A stretch of DNA of 64,000 bases from Variovorax sp. PMC12 (lineage in GTDB: Bacteria > Pseudomonadota > Gammaproteobacteria > Burkholderiales > Burkholderiaceae_C), in contig NZ_CP027773.1 of the NCBI RefSeq assembly GCF_003019815.1, positions 186,001 through 250,000 of the forward strand, in the 5' to 3' direction. A program made the position numbers and the translations under genes. The notes under the pieces were generated by a model. That model was not told where the DNA came from and searched no databases. It saw only the letters and a program-made list of their open reading frames with translations. Below, piece after piece: positions 1-7,763 of this stretch; the first letter of the stretch is position 1; the number at the start of each line of letters is the position of its first letter.

Positions 1-393
1 GCCATGAAGTACCTCACGCGGGTGCGCATTCCCGAGCAGGCCGGCAAGTACCCGAGCCAGCTCTCCGGCGGCCAGCAGCAGCGCGTGGCCATCGCGCGCG
101 CGCTGTGCATGACGCCCAAGATCATGCTGTTCGACGAACCCACGTCCGCGCTCGACCCGGAGATGGTCAAGGAGGTGCTCGACACCATGATCGGCCTGGC
201 CGAAGACGGCATGACCATGCTGTGCGTGACCCACGAAATGGGCTTCGCCTGCAGCGTGGCCGACCGCGTGATCTTCATGGCCGAAGGCAGGATCATCGAG
301 CAGGCGCCGCCCGAAGAGTTCTTCGGCAACCCGAAGGATGAGCGCACGCGCCAGTTCCTCGGCCAGATCCTGAGTTCGCACCAAGGCCACTGA
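1..393 (+). CDS. Amino acid ABC transporter ATP-binding protein, C-terminal part (5' truncated)
   Basis: The reading frame is open from the first base, so the start lies outside the window. About 130 C-terminal residues are present: the ABC signature LSGGQQQR, Walker B with the D-loop (IMLFDEPTSALD) and the switch histidine in LCVTHEMG. This pattern, and the ending just after a RQFLGQIL-type tail, is that of the polar amino acid family (GlnQ/GltL/HisP-like). It would energise an inner-membrane importer. Its stop codon overlaps the start of the next gene by one base, so it is translationally linked to the kgu-like genes. By position it may serve sugar-acid uptake in place of the MFS carrier KguT, but that is inference; family membership alone says amino acid. 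Confidence 0.9.
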   Translation, partial: AMKYLTRVRIPEQAGKYPSQLSGGQQQRVAIARALCMTPKIMLFDEPTSALDPEMVKEVLDTMIGLAEDGMTMLCVTHEMGFACSVADRVIFMAEGRIIEQAPPEEFFGNPKDERTRQFLGQILSSHQGH

Positions 394-1142
394 TGTCCTT
401 CGAGGTCCTGATTTCTCTGTCGTCCTTCGGCGCGGCCGAGGTGGGCCGGCACGGCCAGCTCTGGTGCTCGCAACTGGCATTGGCCGCCGGTGCCGATTCG
501 GTGGAGGTGCGCGGCGAGATGCTGCGCGACGCCGACGCGGAACTGCCCGCGCTGAACGGGCTGGCATCCGTTTACTCCAGCCCCGAGGGCCTGTGGGCCC
601 AGGGCGGCTGGCTCGACAGCGCCGCGCTCAAGCGCGGCATCGCGGCCGCCACGCGCGTGGGCGCCAAGCGGCTGAAGATGTCGATCGGCGACTTCCAGGC
701 TTCGTCGCACGGCTCGCTCTGGGGCCTGAAGGTGGAGCTCGCGGAAACGCGCATCGAACTCGTCATCGAGAACGATCAGACCGTGCGCGCCGGCACGCTG
801 GCCGCGCTGCAGACCTTCTTCGACGTGGCCGACCGCGCCGGCGTTTCGCTCGGCATGACCTTCGACATGGGCAACTGGCACTGGGTCGGCGAATGCCCAC
901 TGCAGGCCGCGCAGGCACTCGGCCACCGCGTGCGCTACGTGCATTGCAAGGGCGCGCAGCGCATGCCGCACAAGTGGGTGGCGGTGCCGCTGGGCGATTC
1001 CGTGGCGCCATGGCGTGCCGTGCTGCGCGCGCTGCCGGCCGACGTGCCGCATGCCATCGAATACCCGCTCGTGGGCGACGACCTGCCGGCCGTCACCCGC
1101 GCGCAGATCGACTTCATCCGCGCCGCGCGCGCACAGAGCTAG
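393..1142 (+). CDS. kguE: KguE-like sugar phosphate isomerase/epimerase
   Basis: 249 residues, the usual length of a xylose-isomerase-like TIM-barrel protein (AP endonuclease 2 superfamily). Barrel-type metal ligand positions are visible: a Glu in ELVIENDQT, an Asp in MTFDMGNWHW, His in RYVHCKGAQ and Glu in HAIEYPL. The ATG overlaps the stop of the upstream ABC gene (TGATG), and a PfkB kinase and a 2-hydroxyacid dehydrogenase follow within 20 bases. The order epimerase-kinase-dehydrogenase with a LacI regulator matches the Pseudomonas kguE-kguK-kguD/ptxS 2-ketogluconate genes; on that basis I call it KguE. The exact reaction of KguE is not settled by sequence. Confidence 0.75.
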   Translation: MSFEVLISLSSFGAAEVGRHGQLWCSQLALAAGADSVEVRGEMLRDADAELPALNGLASVYSSPEGLWAQGGWLDSAALKRGIAAATRVGAKRLKMSIGDFQASSHGSLWGLKVELAETRIELVIENDQTVRAGTLAALQTFFDVADRAGVSLGMTFDMGNWHWVGECPLQAAQALGHRVRYVHCKGAQRMPHKWVAVPLGDSVAPWRAVLRALPADVPHAIEYPLVGDDLPAVTRAQIDFIRAARAQS

Positions 1143-1152
1143 AACAACAGAC

Positions 1153-2106
1153 ATGACAGAACCCACCGCCTTCGACGTCGCTCTCTTCGGCGAAGCCATG
1201 CTGCTGCTGGTGGCCGACCGGCCGGGGCCGCTGGAGGACGCCCAGTCGTTCCACAAGCGCACCGCCGGTGCCGAGACCAACGTGGCCATCGGCCTCTCGC
1301 GCCTGGGCCTGAAGGTGGGCTGGGCCAGCCGGCTGGGCACCGACTCGATGGGCCGTGCGCTGCTGGCCGCGATGCGCGCCGAAGGCATCGATTGTTCGCA
1401 CGTGATCACCGACGCCACGCAGCGCACCGGCTTCCAGTTCAAGGGCCGCGTCACCGACGGCAGCGACCCGCCGATCGAATACCACCGCAAGGGCTCGGCC
1501 GCGAGCCACATGGGCCCGGCCGACGTCGACGAAGCCTGGCTGCGATCAGCGCGCCACCTGCACGCCACCGGTGTGTTCGCCGCCATCTCCGACACCAGCC
1601 TGCAGGCCGCGCTGAAGAGCATGGACGTGATGCGCGCCGCCGGCCGCACCATCTCGTTCGACACCAACCTGCGCCCCACGCTGTGGTCGTCCACCGACAC
1701 CATGCGCCACTGGGTCAACGAACTGGCCTCGCGCGCCGACTGGGTGCTGCCCGGCATCGAAGAAGGCCTGCTGCTCACGGGCCACGACAAGCCCGAGGAC
1801 GTTGCCAGGTTCTACCGCGAGCGCGGCGCGAAGCTGGTGGTGGTGAAGCTCGGCGCGGCGGGCGCCTACTACGACAGCGACGTGGCCGGCACCGGCCGCG
1901 TCGACGGCTTCCCGGTGAAGGAAGTGATCGACACCGTGGGCGCGGGCGACGGCTTCGCGGCCGGCGTGGTGAGCGCACTGCTCGAAGGCCGCAGCGTGCC
2001 TGACGCGGTGCGCCGCGGCGCCTGGATCGGCGCGCGCGCCGTGCAGGTGCTGGGCGACACCGAAGGCCTGCCGACGCGGGCGCAACTCGAAGAAGCGGGG
2101 CTCTGA
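1153..2106 (+). CDS. kguK: PfkB-family sugar kinase, probable 2-ketogluconokinase KguK
   Basis: 317 residues from ATG 1153; an in-frame extension upstream is out-of-frame shadow of kguE and was excluded. Ribokinase/PfkB features are present: an N-terminal sugar-binding part (FGEAMLLLVADRPGPL, TNVAIGLSRLG), and the C-terminal PfkB signature DTVGAGDGFAAGVVSALL containing the anion hole GAGD and the catalytic Asp. FDTNLRP in the middle is typical of KdgK-like 2-keto-3-deoxygluconate and 2-ketogluconate kinases. It should phosphorylate a keto-sugar acid at the 6-position with ATP in the cytoplasm. The adjacent epimerase and KguD-like reductase favour 2-ketogluconate; KDG is the main alternative. 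Confidence 0.8.
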   Translation: MTEPTAFDVALFGEAMLLLVADRPGPLEDAQSFHKRTAGAETNVAIGLSRLGLKVGWASRLGTDSMGRALLAAMRAEGIDCSHVITDATQRTGFQFKGRVTDGSDPPIEYHRKGSAASHMGPADVDEAWLRSARHLHATGVFAAISDTSLQAALKSMDVMRAAGRTISFDTNLRPTLWSSTDTMRHWVNELASRADWVLPGIEEGLLLTGHDKPEDVARFYRERGAKLVVVKLGAAGAYYDSDVAGTGRVDGFPVKEVIDTVGAGDGFAAGVVSALLEGRSVPDAVRRGAWIGARAVQVLGDTEGLPTRAQLEEAGL

Positions 2107-2111
2107 ACGCC

Positions 2112-3095
2112 ATGACGCAGCAAAAGAACATCCTCGTCTTCCGGCCGCTGCCTGAAGACCAGCTCGCGCGCCTGCAGGCCGCGCACCATGTCACCGTGGC
2201 CGATCCGCGCAAGGAGCCCGAGGCCTTTGCCGCCGCGCTGCGCACCGCGAACGGGCTGATCGGATCCAGCCACCCGATCGATGCCGCGCTGCTCGACGCG
2301 GCGCCGCAATTGAAGGTGATTTCGAGCGTGTCGGTCGGCGTCGACAACTACCCGCTGGCGGAACTGCACAAGCGCGGCATCGTGCTGTGCCACACGCCCG
2401 ACGTGCTGACCGAGACCGTGGCCGACACGGTGTTCGCGATTCTCATGGCCACGCAGCGCCGCGTGGTCGAACTGTCGAACCTGGTGCGCGAAGGCCGCTG
2501 GACCAAGAACATCGGCGAAGAACTCTTCGGCACCGACGTGCACGGCAAGACCCTGGGCATCCTCGGCTTCGGCCGCATCGGGCAGGCCGTGGCGCGCCGC
2601 GCCGCACTGGGCTTCGGCATGCCGGTGCTGTACCACGCACGCCGCCCGGTCGACTTGGCCGCGCAGGCGCCCGAGCTGCAAGGCCGCGCCACGCACACGC
2701 CGCTGGACGACCTGCTCGCGCGCGCCGACATCGTGCTCGCGATGCTGCCGCTGACCGATGCCACGCGCGGCATGATCGACGCCGCCTTCTTCGCGCGCAT
2801 GAAGCCGGGCGCCGCCTTCATCAACGGTGGCCGCGGCGCCACGGTGAACGAAGACGCGCTGCTGAACGCACTCGACCGCGGCACGCTGCGCGCCGCCGGC
2901 CTCGATGTGTTCGCGAAAGAGCCGCTGCCGGCCGACTCGCCGCTGCGCACGCATCCGCGCGTGACGCCGCTGCCGCACATCGGCTCGGCCACGCACGAGA
3001 CGCGCCACGCCATGGCCGAGCTGGCGACGACCAATCTGCTGCAGGTGCTGGCCGGCGAGAAGCCGACGGCGCCGTACGACACGGCGAGCGCATGA
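2112..3095 (+). CDS. kguD: D-isomer-specific 2-hydroxyacid dehydrogenase, probable 2-ketogluconate-6-phosphate reductase KguD
   Basis: 327 residues. The NAD(P)-binding Rossmann motif reads LGILGFGRIGQAVARR (about residues 149-164). Catalytic residues of the family are in place: Arg-equivalent loop after SSVSVGVDNY, Arg in NGGRGATV, Glu in LDVFAKEPL and His in LPHIGSATHET. The stretch EELFGTDVHGKTLGI with GFGMPVLYH closely matches what I know of KguD/GhrB-type ketogluconate reductases. It should reduce 2-keto-6-phosphogluconate to 6-phosphogluconate, feeding the Entner-Doudoroff or pentose phosphate route. Starts five bases after kguK, so they are one operon. Confidence 0.8.
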   Translation: MTQQKNILVFRPLPEDQLARLQAAHHVTVADPRKEPEAFAAALRTANGLIGSSHPIDAALLDAAPQLKVISSVSVGVDNYPLAELHKRGIVLCHTPDVLTETVADTVFAILMATQRRVVELSNLVREGRWTKNIGEELFGTDVHGKTLGILGFGRIGQAVARRAALGFGMPVLYHARRPVDLAAQAPELQGRATHTPLDDLLARADIVLAMLPLTDATRGMIDAAFFARMKPGAAFINGGRGATVNEDALLNALDRGTLRAAGLDVFAKEPLPADSPLRTHPRVTPLPHIGSATHETRHAMAELATTNLLQVLAGEKPTAPYDTASA

Positions 3096-3147
3096 CCGGT
3101 GCCAGGCTTTTCTCCCTTCCCCGCTGGGGGAGGGCAGGAGCAAGACC

Positions 3148-4170
3148 ATGAAGCCCACCGGCCGCGCCACCATCGCCGACGTCGCCGAGGCGGCCGGTGT
3201 CTCCAAGGCCACCGTCTCGCGCTTCCTCAACCACCGCGAGCGGCTGCTGAGCCCCGACATCGCCGCGCGCGTCGAAGTGGCCATCGCCAAGCTGGCCTAT
3301 TCGCCGAGCCCGATGGCGCAGGCGCTGAGCCATGGCCGCTCGCGGCTCATCGGCCTGATCGTGGCCGACATCACCAATCCGTATTCCGTTGCGGTGCTGC
3401 GCGGCGCCGAGAAGGCCTGCCAGGACGCCGGCTACCTGGTGATGCTGTTCAACCTCGGCAACGAGAGCGAACGCGAGCGCGAAGCCATCGATGCGCTCGC
3501 GGGCTACCAGGTCGACGGCTTCATCCTCAACACGCTGGGGCGCGGCAGCAACGTGGTCGACGCGGTCACGCTGCACGGCAAGCCCGCCGTGCTGGTGGAC
3601 CGCCGCCACGCCGGCATGCACACCGACTTCGTCTCTCTCGACAACCATGCCGCGATGACGGCCACCTGCGGCCATCTGGTCGAGGGCGGGTATCGCGAGC
3701 TGCTGTACGTCACCGAGCCGCAGAAGGGCGTGAGTTCGCGGCGCGAGCGGACGGCCGCATTCGGCGCATGCGTGGCGGCGCACGAGCCGCGCGTGGCGGG
3801 CGAGATTTTCGAATGCGTCGAGGGCGAGAGCGACGCGCTCGACGAGGCCCTGCGCGCCTTGCGCCAGCGCGCCAGGCGCGGCCGCCGCGCGGCGGTGGTC
3901 GCGGGCAATGCGGTGGTCACGCTGCGCGTGGCGCAGGCGATGGCACGGCTGGGGTGGCAGTTCGGCAGCGACCTGGGCTTCGTCGGCTTCGACGATCCCG
4001 AATGGGCCTCGCTCATCGGTCCCGGCCTGAGCACTGTGGCCCAGCCCACCGACGCCATCGGCCGCACGGCGGCTACCTGCCTCATCGAGCGGCTGCGGGG
4101 GCTGGAGGAGCCGCCTCGTCAGTTGTTGTTGCCTGGGGAGTTGGTGGTGCGCGGGTCTTCTCACGCTTAG
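3148..4170 (+). CDS. ptxS: LacI-family regulator, PtxS-like
   Basis: 340 residues. The N-terminal LacI helix-turn-helix reads TIADVAEAAGVSKATVSRFL (residues about 7-26) followed by the hinge region and a periplasmic-binding-like sensor domain (LIGLIVADITNPYS onward, inducer contacts near AVLVDRR and GFDDPEW). VSSRRERTAAF in the sensor domain is also found in PtxS, the repressor of 2-ketogluconate genes in Pseudomonas. It follows kguD by about 50 bases on the same strand, so it is probably autoregulated with the operon. The ligand is likely 2-ketogluconate or its phosphate; this is inferred from context. Confidence 0.78.
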   Translation: MKPTGRATIADVAEAAGVSKATVSRFLNHRERLLSPDIAARVEVAIAKLAYSPSPMAQALSHGRSRLIGLIVADITNPYSVAVLRGAEKACQDAGYLVMLFNLGNESEREREAIDALAGYQVDGFILNTLGRGSNVVDAVTLHGKPAVLVDRRHAGMHTDFVSLDNHAAMTATCGHLVEGGYRELLYVTEPQKGVSSRRERTAAFGACVAAHEPRVAGEIFECVEGESDALDEALRALRQRARRGRRAAVVAGNAVVTLRVAQAMARLGWQFGSDLGFVGFDDPEWASLIGPGLSTVAQPTDAIGRTAATCLIERLRGLEEPPRQLLLPGELVVRGSSHA

Positions 4171-4196
4171 CTGCGTGGTTGTGTTTGTTCTGGGCG

Positions 4197-4292
4197 CGCT
4201 CACGCCGACGGGGTACCTTGCTCCGCGAATGTCCTCCGGCCTGCGGCCTCCCCCTTTATTTCGCTGCGCAAGGCACCCCATCGGCGTGAGCG
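4197..4292 (+). repeat. Structured repeat element, copy A
   Basis: A 96-base element with near-perfect terminal inverted repeats (4197-4220 against 4269-4292, 24 bases with 2 mismatches) around a 48-base core. The core carries a small hairpin GGCC-tgc-GGCC and ends with tttatttcgctgc. The core recurs in the opposite orientation in copy B with 5 differences in 46 bases. It lies between the convergent ends of ptxS and the GMC gene, so it may act as a terminator or RNA-stability element. No transposase is present. Confidence 0.7.
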
Positions 4293-4336
4293 TTCAGAGC
4301 ACTGGTTGATCGGCAGGCACCAGAGCCGCGTCCATC

Positions 4337-4432
4337 GTGCACAGGGCGCCGGGTGCTCCCCGCAGCGAAATAAAGGAGGAGGGCGAAGCCCGGGGGACAT
4401 TCGCGGAGGGGAGTACCCGGTGGCCTGTGCAC
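4337..4432 (-). repeat. Structured repeat element, copy B (inverted relative to copy A)
   Basis: Same architecture as copy A on the other strand: arms 4337-4361 and 4408-4432 (25 bases, 3 mismatches) around a core homologous to that of copy A. The arm sequences differ from those of copy A except for the inner GGGTAC and GCACCC blocks, yet each arm still pairs with its partner. The inner hairpin is GGGC-ttc-GCCC, a compensatory change relative to GGCC-tgc-GGCC. It ends 24 bases beyond the GMC gene stop. Confidence 0.7.
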
Positions 4433-4456
4433 GCACCCCCGAACAACGCACAAGCA

Positions 4457-6109
4457 TCAAGCAACAAGAGACCGAGCATCCTGCACAGCACGGTCAAAAG
4501 TGATCGGCCCCCGCATCCAGTCAGCCGCACGCTCGGCAATCATGATCGTCGGCGCGTTCGTGTTCCCGCCGATCAGCGTCGGCATCACCGAGGCATCGAC
4601 CACGCGCAGGTTCGCGATGCCGTGCACGCGCAGCTTCGCGTCGACCACGGCCATGGCGTCAGTGCCCATCTTGCAGGTGCCCACCGGGTGATAGATGGTG
4701 TCGGCGCGCGCGCGGATGTGCCGCTCCAGCTCTTCGTCGGTCTGCACGTTCGCGGTGTAGAGCTCGCTGTGCCGGTAGGGCGCGAGGGCAGGGGCGCGCA
4801 GTATTTCGCGCATCTTCTTCACACCCTGCAGCAGCAGCGCCACGTCCTGCGCGTCCGACAGGAAGCGCGGGTCGATGCGCGGCGCGGATGCCGGGTCGGC
4901 GTCGTGCAGCCGCACGTCGCCACGTCCGTTGGGCCGCAGCACGCATGCGTGGCACGAGAAGCCGAAACCTCCGTGCAGCTTGCGCGCATGGTCGTCCACC
5001 AGGCTGATCACGAAATGCAGTTGCAGGTCGGGCCGGCGCAGTTCGGGCGATGACTTGATGAAAGCGCCGCCCTCGGCAAAGGGCGTCGAGATCAGGCCCT
5101 TGCCCGTGCGCCGCCACTGCGGAATGGCCTTCACGAAATTGAAGAGCCCCGCAGGCCCCAGTCCGGGCAGGCCCTTGGCCTTCGTGCGATAGGACAGGAT
5201 GAAATCGACATGGTCCTGCAGATTGCGGCCCACGCCCGGCAGCGCATGCCGCACCGCGATGCCGTGGCGCTGCAGTTCCTGCGGGTCGCCGATGCCCGAG
5301 AGCATCAGCAGCTGCGGCGAGTTGAACGCGCCGCCGCACAGCACCACCTCGCGCCGCGCCGAGAGCGTGTCAATGTTGCCGCCCCGGCGCACTTCGACGC
5401 CGGTGGCGCGCCGGCCGTCGAGCAGCACGCGCTGCGCCTGCGTGCCGGTCAGTACCGTGAGGTTGGGCCGCGTGCTCATCACCGGATGCAGGTAGGCCGC
5501 AGCGGCCGAGCAGCGCTCGCCGTTCCTGTCGCCGCCATGGAACTGCGTGACCTGGTAGAGCCCGGCGCCTTCCTGCACGCTCCCGTTGAAGTCGTCGTTG
5601 CGTGGAATGCCGCACTCCATGGCGGCGCGCACGAAAGCCTCCGTGATCTCGCGCGGCGACTGCTGGTCCGCCACCTGCAGCGGACCGTGCGCGCCGTGCA
5701 TGGCGCTCTCGCCGCGCTGGTTGCCCTCCGCATGCTTGAACCACGGCAGCACGTCGTCGAACGACCAGCCCGCGCAGCCGGCGCGCTCCCAGTCGTCGTA
5801 GTCGCCAGGGTGGCCGCGCACGTAGAGCATGGCGTTGATCGCGCTCGAGCCGCCGAGGCAGCGCCCGCGCGGCTGGTAGCCGCGGCGTCCGTTCAGGCCC
5901 GGCTGCGGCACGGTCTGGTAGGCGTAGTTGTTGATGCGCGGGCGCCCCGACAGCATGGCCGCCGCGCCGGCCGGTGCCCGCACCAGCACGCCGCGGCCGT
6001 CGCCGCCGGCCTCGATCAGGCAGACCTGCACGGCGGGGTCTTCGCTGAGCCGCGCGGCCAGCGTGGCGCCGCCGGACCCGCCGCCCACGATCACGTAGTC
6101 GAATTCCAT
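4457..6109 (-). CDS. GMC-family FAD oxidoreductase (choline/alcohol dehydrogenase type)
   Basis: 550 residues. The N-terminal FAD-binding motif is DYVIVGGGSGGATLAARLSE with the ribose-binding Glu in CLIEAGG. GMC signature 1 is seen as YQPRGRCLGGSSAINAMLYV and signature 2 as VVLCGGAFNSPQLLMLSGIG. The C-terminal catalytic His lies in HPVGTCKMG and the second active-site residue in GNTNAPTIMIAERA. Length and motifs match choline dehydrogenase-like alcohol:acceptor oxidoreductases; the actual substrate is not readable. The 102 bases between it and the monooxygenase upstream hold nothing obvious, so the two may or may not be co-transcribed. Confidence 0.9.
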   Translation of the reverse strand: MEFDYVIVGGGSGGATLAARLSEDPAVQVCLIEAGGDGRGVLVRAPAGAAAMLSGRPRINNYAYQTVPQPGLNGRRGYQPRGRCLGGSSAINAMLYVRGHPGDYDDWERAGCAGWSFDDVLPWFKHAEGNQRGESAMHGAHGPLQVADQQSPREITEAFVRAAMECGIPRNDDFNGSVQEGAGLYQVTQFHGGDRNGERCSAAAAYLHPVMSTRPNLTVLTGTQAQRVLLDGRRATGVEVRRGGNIDTLSARREVVLCGGAFNSPQLLMLSGIGDPQELQRHGIAVRHALPGVGRNLQDHVDFILSYRTKAKGLPGLGPAGLFNFVKAIPQWRRTGKGLISTPFAEGGAFIKSSPELRRPDLQLHFVISLVDDHARKLHGGFGFSCHACVLRPNGRGDVRLHDADPASAPRIDPRFLSDAQDVALLLQGVKKMREILRAPALAPYRHSELYTANVQTDEELERHIRARADTIYHPVGTCKMGTDAMAVVDAKLRVHGIANLRVVDASVMPTLIGGNTNAPTIMIAERAADWMRGPITFDRAVQDARSLVA

Positions 6110-6211
6110 GGCGTGTCTCTTCCTTTTGTTATTTGCCGCCTGCGCTCGCTCGGTGGAGCGGACGAATGCGACTGTAGGAACGAACGCGGGGGCGGGGCTT
6201 GGCGTTTTCCC

Positions 6212-7717
6212 TCAGTGCGGCAGGCCCAGGCCAACGGCCTGCAGATAGGCCTCCAGTGCCTCGATGCGGGCCGAGGCCACGATGGCGCCGACATAGCCGT
6301 CGGGGCGCACCAGCACCCAATCGCCGGGCATGGGTTCGTAGGCTTCGCGGAAGTGGCCGCCGTCGTCGTGCAACTCGCCCCCGTCGCCGAAGGTATGAAT
6401 GTGCAGGCCCGACCGTGGCGCGATGCCGCGGCGATCGGTCTCCCAGCCCAGCAGGGTCCAGTGCGCACCCTTGAACAACTGGAACAGGCGCGTCGGTTGT
6501 CCGGCGGCGCCGCGCACCGGCGCATCGGGCGCGCGATCGCCCGCGCACAGACGGCTGCCAGCGCGTTCCGGCTGCTCCATCGCGAGCGACGACCCGGGGT
6601 AGCCCAGGTCGAGCTGATGCACCTCGCGTCCGCGCCGCATGTCGCCGCGCTTCGCATCGACGAGCAGCTTCGTGGAGAGCCCGAGCACTTCCGCCGCAAC
6701 CGGGCGACGCTCTTCCTCGTAGCTGTCGAGCAAGGTCTTGGGAGCGCCAGCTGCAACGGCCGCCAGTTTCCAGCCGAGGTTGTAGGCGTCCTGCACGCTG
6801 GTGTTCAGTCCCTGGCCGCCCGTTGGCGGATGGACGTGCGCGGCGTCGCCGACCAGCAGCACGTTGCCTGCCCGGTAGCGGTCGGCCAGGCGAGCGTTCA
6901 TCTGAAAAGCCGAGGCCCACAAGACCGAGTGGATCCGGATGTCGTTGCGGCCCGTGCGCGCGGCAACCATGGCAGAGAGGCCCTGCGCAGAAAGATCGAT
7001 GTCGCCTTCCAGCGGTATCGGCGCCTGCAGCTGGAACAGCTGCGTTCCGGCGAGCGGGCAGAGGGACATCTGCGCATCCATCGAGCCCTCGTTGAAACGG
7101 TGCCAGGCTTCGCGCTCCAGGCCGGACAGCACGACATCTGCCACCACCGCGCGCACGCCCAGCGTCTTGCCAGGAAAGCCGATGTCCAGCGCATGCCGCA
7201 CGAAGCTGCGGCCACCGTCGGCGCCGACGAGAAAGCGCACGCGAAGCGTCTCTTCGCCTGCCGCACTGGCCAGCCGCGCGGCCACGCCGCTTTCGTCCTG
7301 CTCGAACGCCACAAGCTCGCAGCCGAATGCCGGTCGGTGTCCGAGCTCGGCCAGCCGCTCGCGCAGCACGCCTTCGGTGAGGAACTGCGGCACCATCAAA
7401 GGAATGCCGTAGGGCTCCGCTGGCGTCGGTGGCGTGTGCGTCATCACCGGCGAATCGACATGGCTACCGTCGGGGTGGTATTCCCGCGAGGGCGGATACA
7501 GGCCGCCGGCTGCGACGACCCGGTCGAGGATGCCCATGTCCTCGAAGACTTCCTGCGTTCGCGGCTGGATTCCCTTGCCGCGCGAGCCCTGGAAAGGCGC
7601 GTCCATCTTCTCGATGAGTCGGAAGGAAACACCCCGCCGCGCGAGGTCGATGGCGAGCGTGAGACCGGCTGCGCCGGCGCCGCAAATGAGTACGTCCGTG
7701 GAAAAGTCCTGGGTCAT
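6212..7717 (-). CDS. FAD-dependent aromatic monooxygenase (PheA/TfdB-MhpA-like)
   Basis: 501 residues from ATG 7717, chosen because a GGAG sits 8 bases upstream and MTQDFSTDVLICGAGAAGLT begins right at the FAD fold; the frame runs further upstream through the divergent marR. Domains: N-terminal FAD motif CGAGAAGLTLAIDLARRG with the substrate-site stretch GSRGKGIQPRT, the DG motif FLVGADGGRSFVR, and the GD motif LLVGDAAHVHPPTGGQGLN. The C-terminal part (LFQLFKGAHWTLLGWE onward) is the thioredoxin-like fold of phenol hydroxylase-type enzymes. It should hydroxylate a phenolic or related ring with NAD(P)H and O2. The divergent MarR gene is the obvious regulator. Confidence 0.88.
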   Translation of the reverse strand: MTQDFSTDVLICGAGAAGLTLAIDLARRGVSFRLIEKMDAPFQGSRGKGIQPRTQEVFEDMGILDRVVAAGGLYPPSREYHPDGSHVDSPVMTHTPPTPAEPYGIPLMVPQFLTEGVLRERLAELGHRPAFGCELVAFEQDESGVAARLASAAGEETLRVRFLVGADGGRSFVRHALDIGFPGKTLGVRAVVADVVLSGLEREAWHRFNEGSMDAQMSLCPLAGTQLFQLQAPIPLEGDIDLSAQGLSAMVAARTGRNDIRIHSVLWASAFQMNARLADRYRAGNVLLVGDAAHVHPPTGGQGLNTSVQDAYNLGWKLAAVAAGAPKTLLDSYEEERRPVAAEVLGLSTKLLVDAKRGDMRRGREVHQLDLGYPGSSLAMEQPERAGSRLCAGDRAPDAPVRGAAGQPTRLFQLFKGAHWTLLGWETDRRGIAPRSGLHIHTFGDGGELHDDGGHFREAYEPMPGDWVLVRPDGYVGAIVASARIEALEAYLQAVGLGLPH

Positions 7718-7730
7718 GGCAAGCTCCGAT

Positions 7731-7747
7731 GTGTGTAATATGCACCT
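7731..7747. promoter_or_regulatory. Candidate MarR operator 1 in the divergent promoter region
   Basis: The 17-mer GTGTGTAATATGCACCT lies in the 46-base gap between the monooxygenase and marR starts. It matches the perfect palindrome at 7780-7796 at 13 of 17 positions, including the half-site TGCAC. Placement over both promoters fits repression of both genes by MarR; binding is inferred. Confidence 0.45.
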
Positions 7748-7763
7748 ATTAGGAGCGGATGCT

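Noticed and set aside
1869..3290. A 473-codon minus-strand open frame opposite kguK, kguD and ptxS
   Set aside because: Its translation is Arg/Ala/His-rich without motifs and covers three well-supported genes; typical antisense frame in G+C-rich DNA.
4171..4456. Small open frames across the hairpin elements (for example on both strands at 4200-4540)
   Set aside because: They follow the repeat arms and core, have no ribosome site and differ between copies in frame.
5210..7738. An 842-codon plus-strand open frame opposite the GMC and monooxygenase genes
   Set aside because: No domain signature; the opposite strand has two full enzymes with intact active-site motifs.
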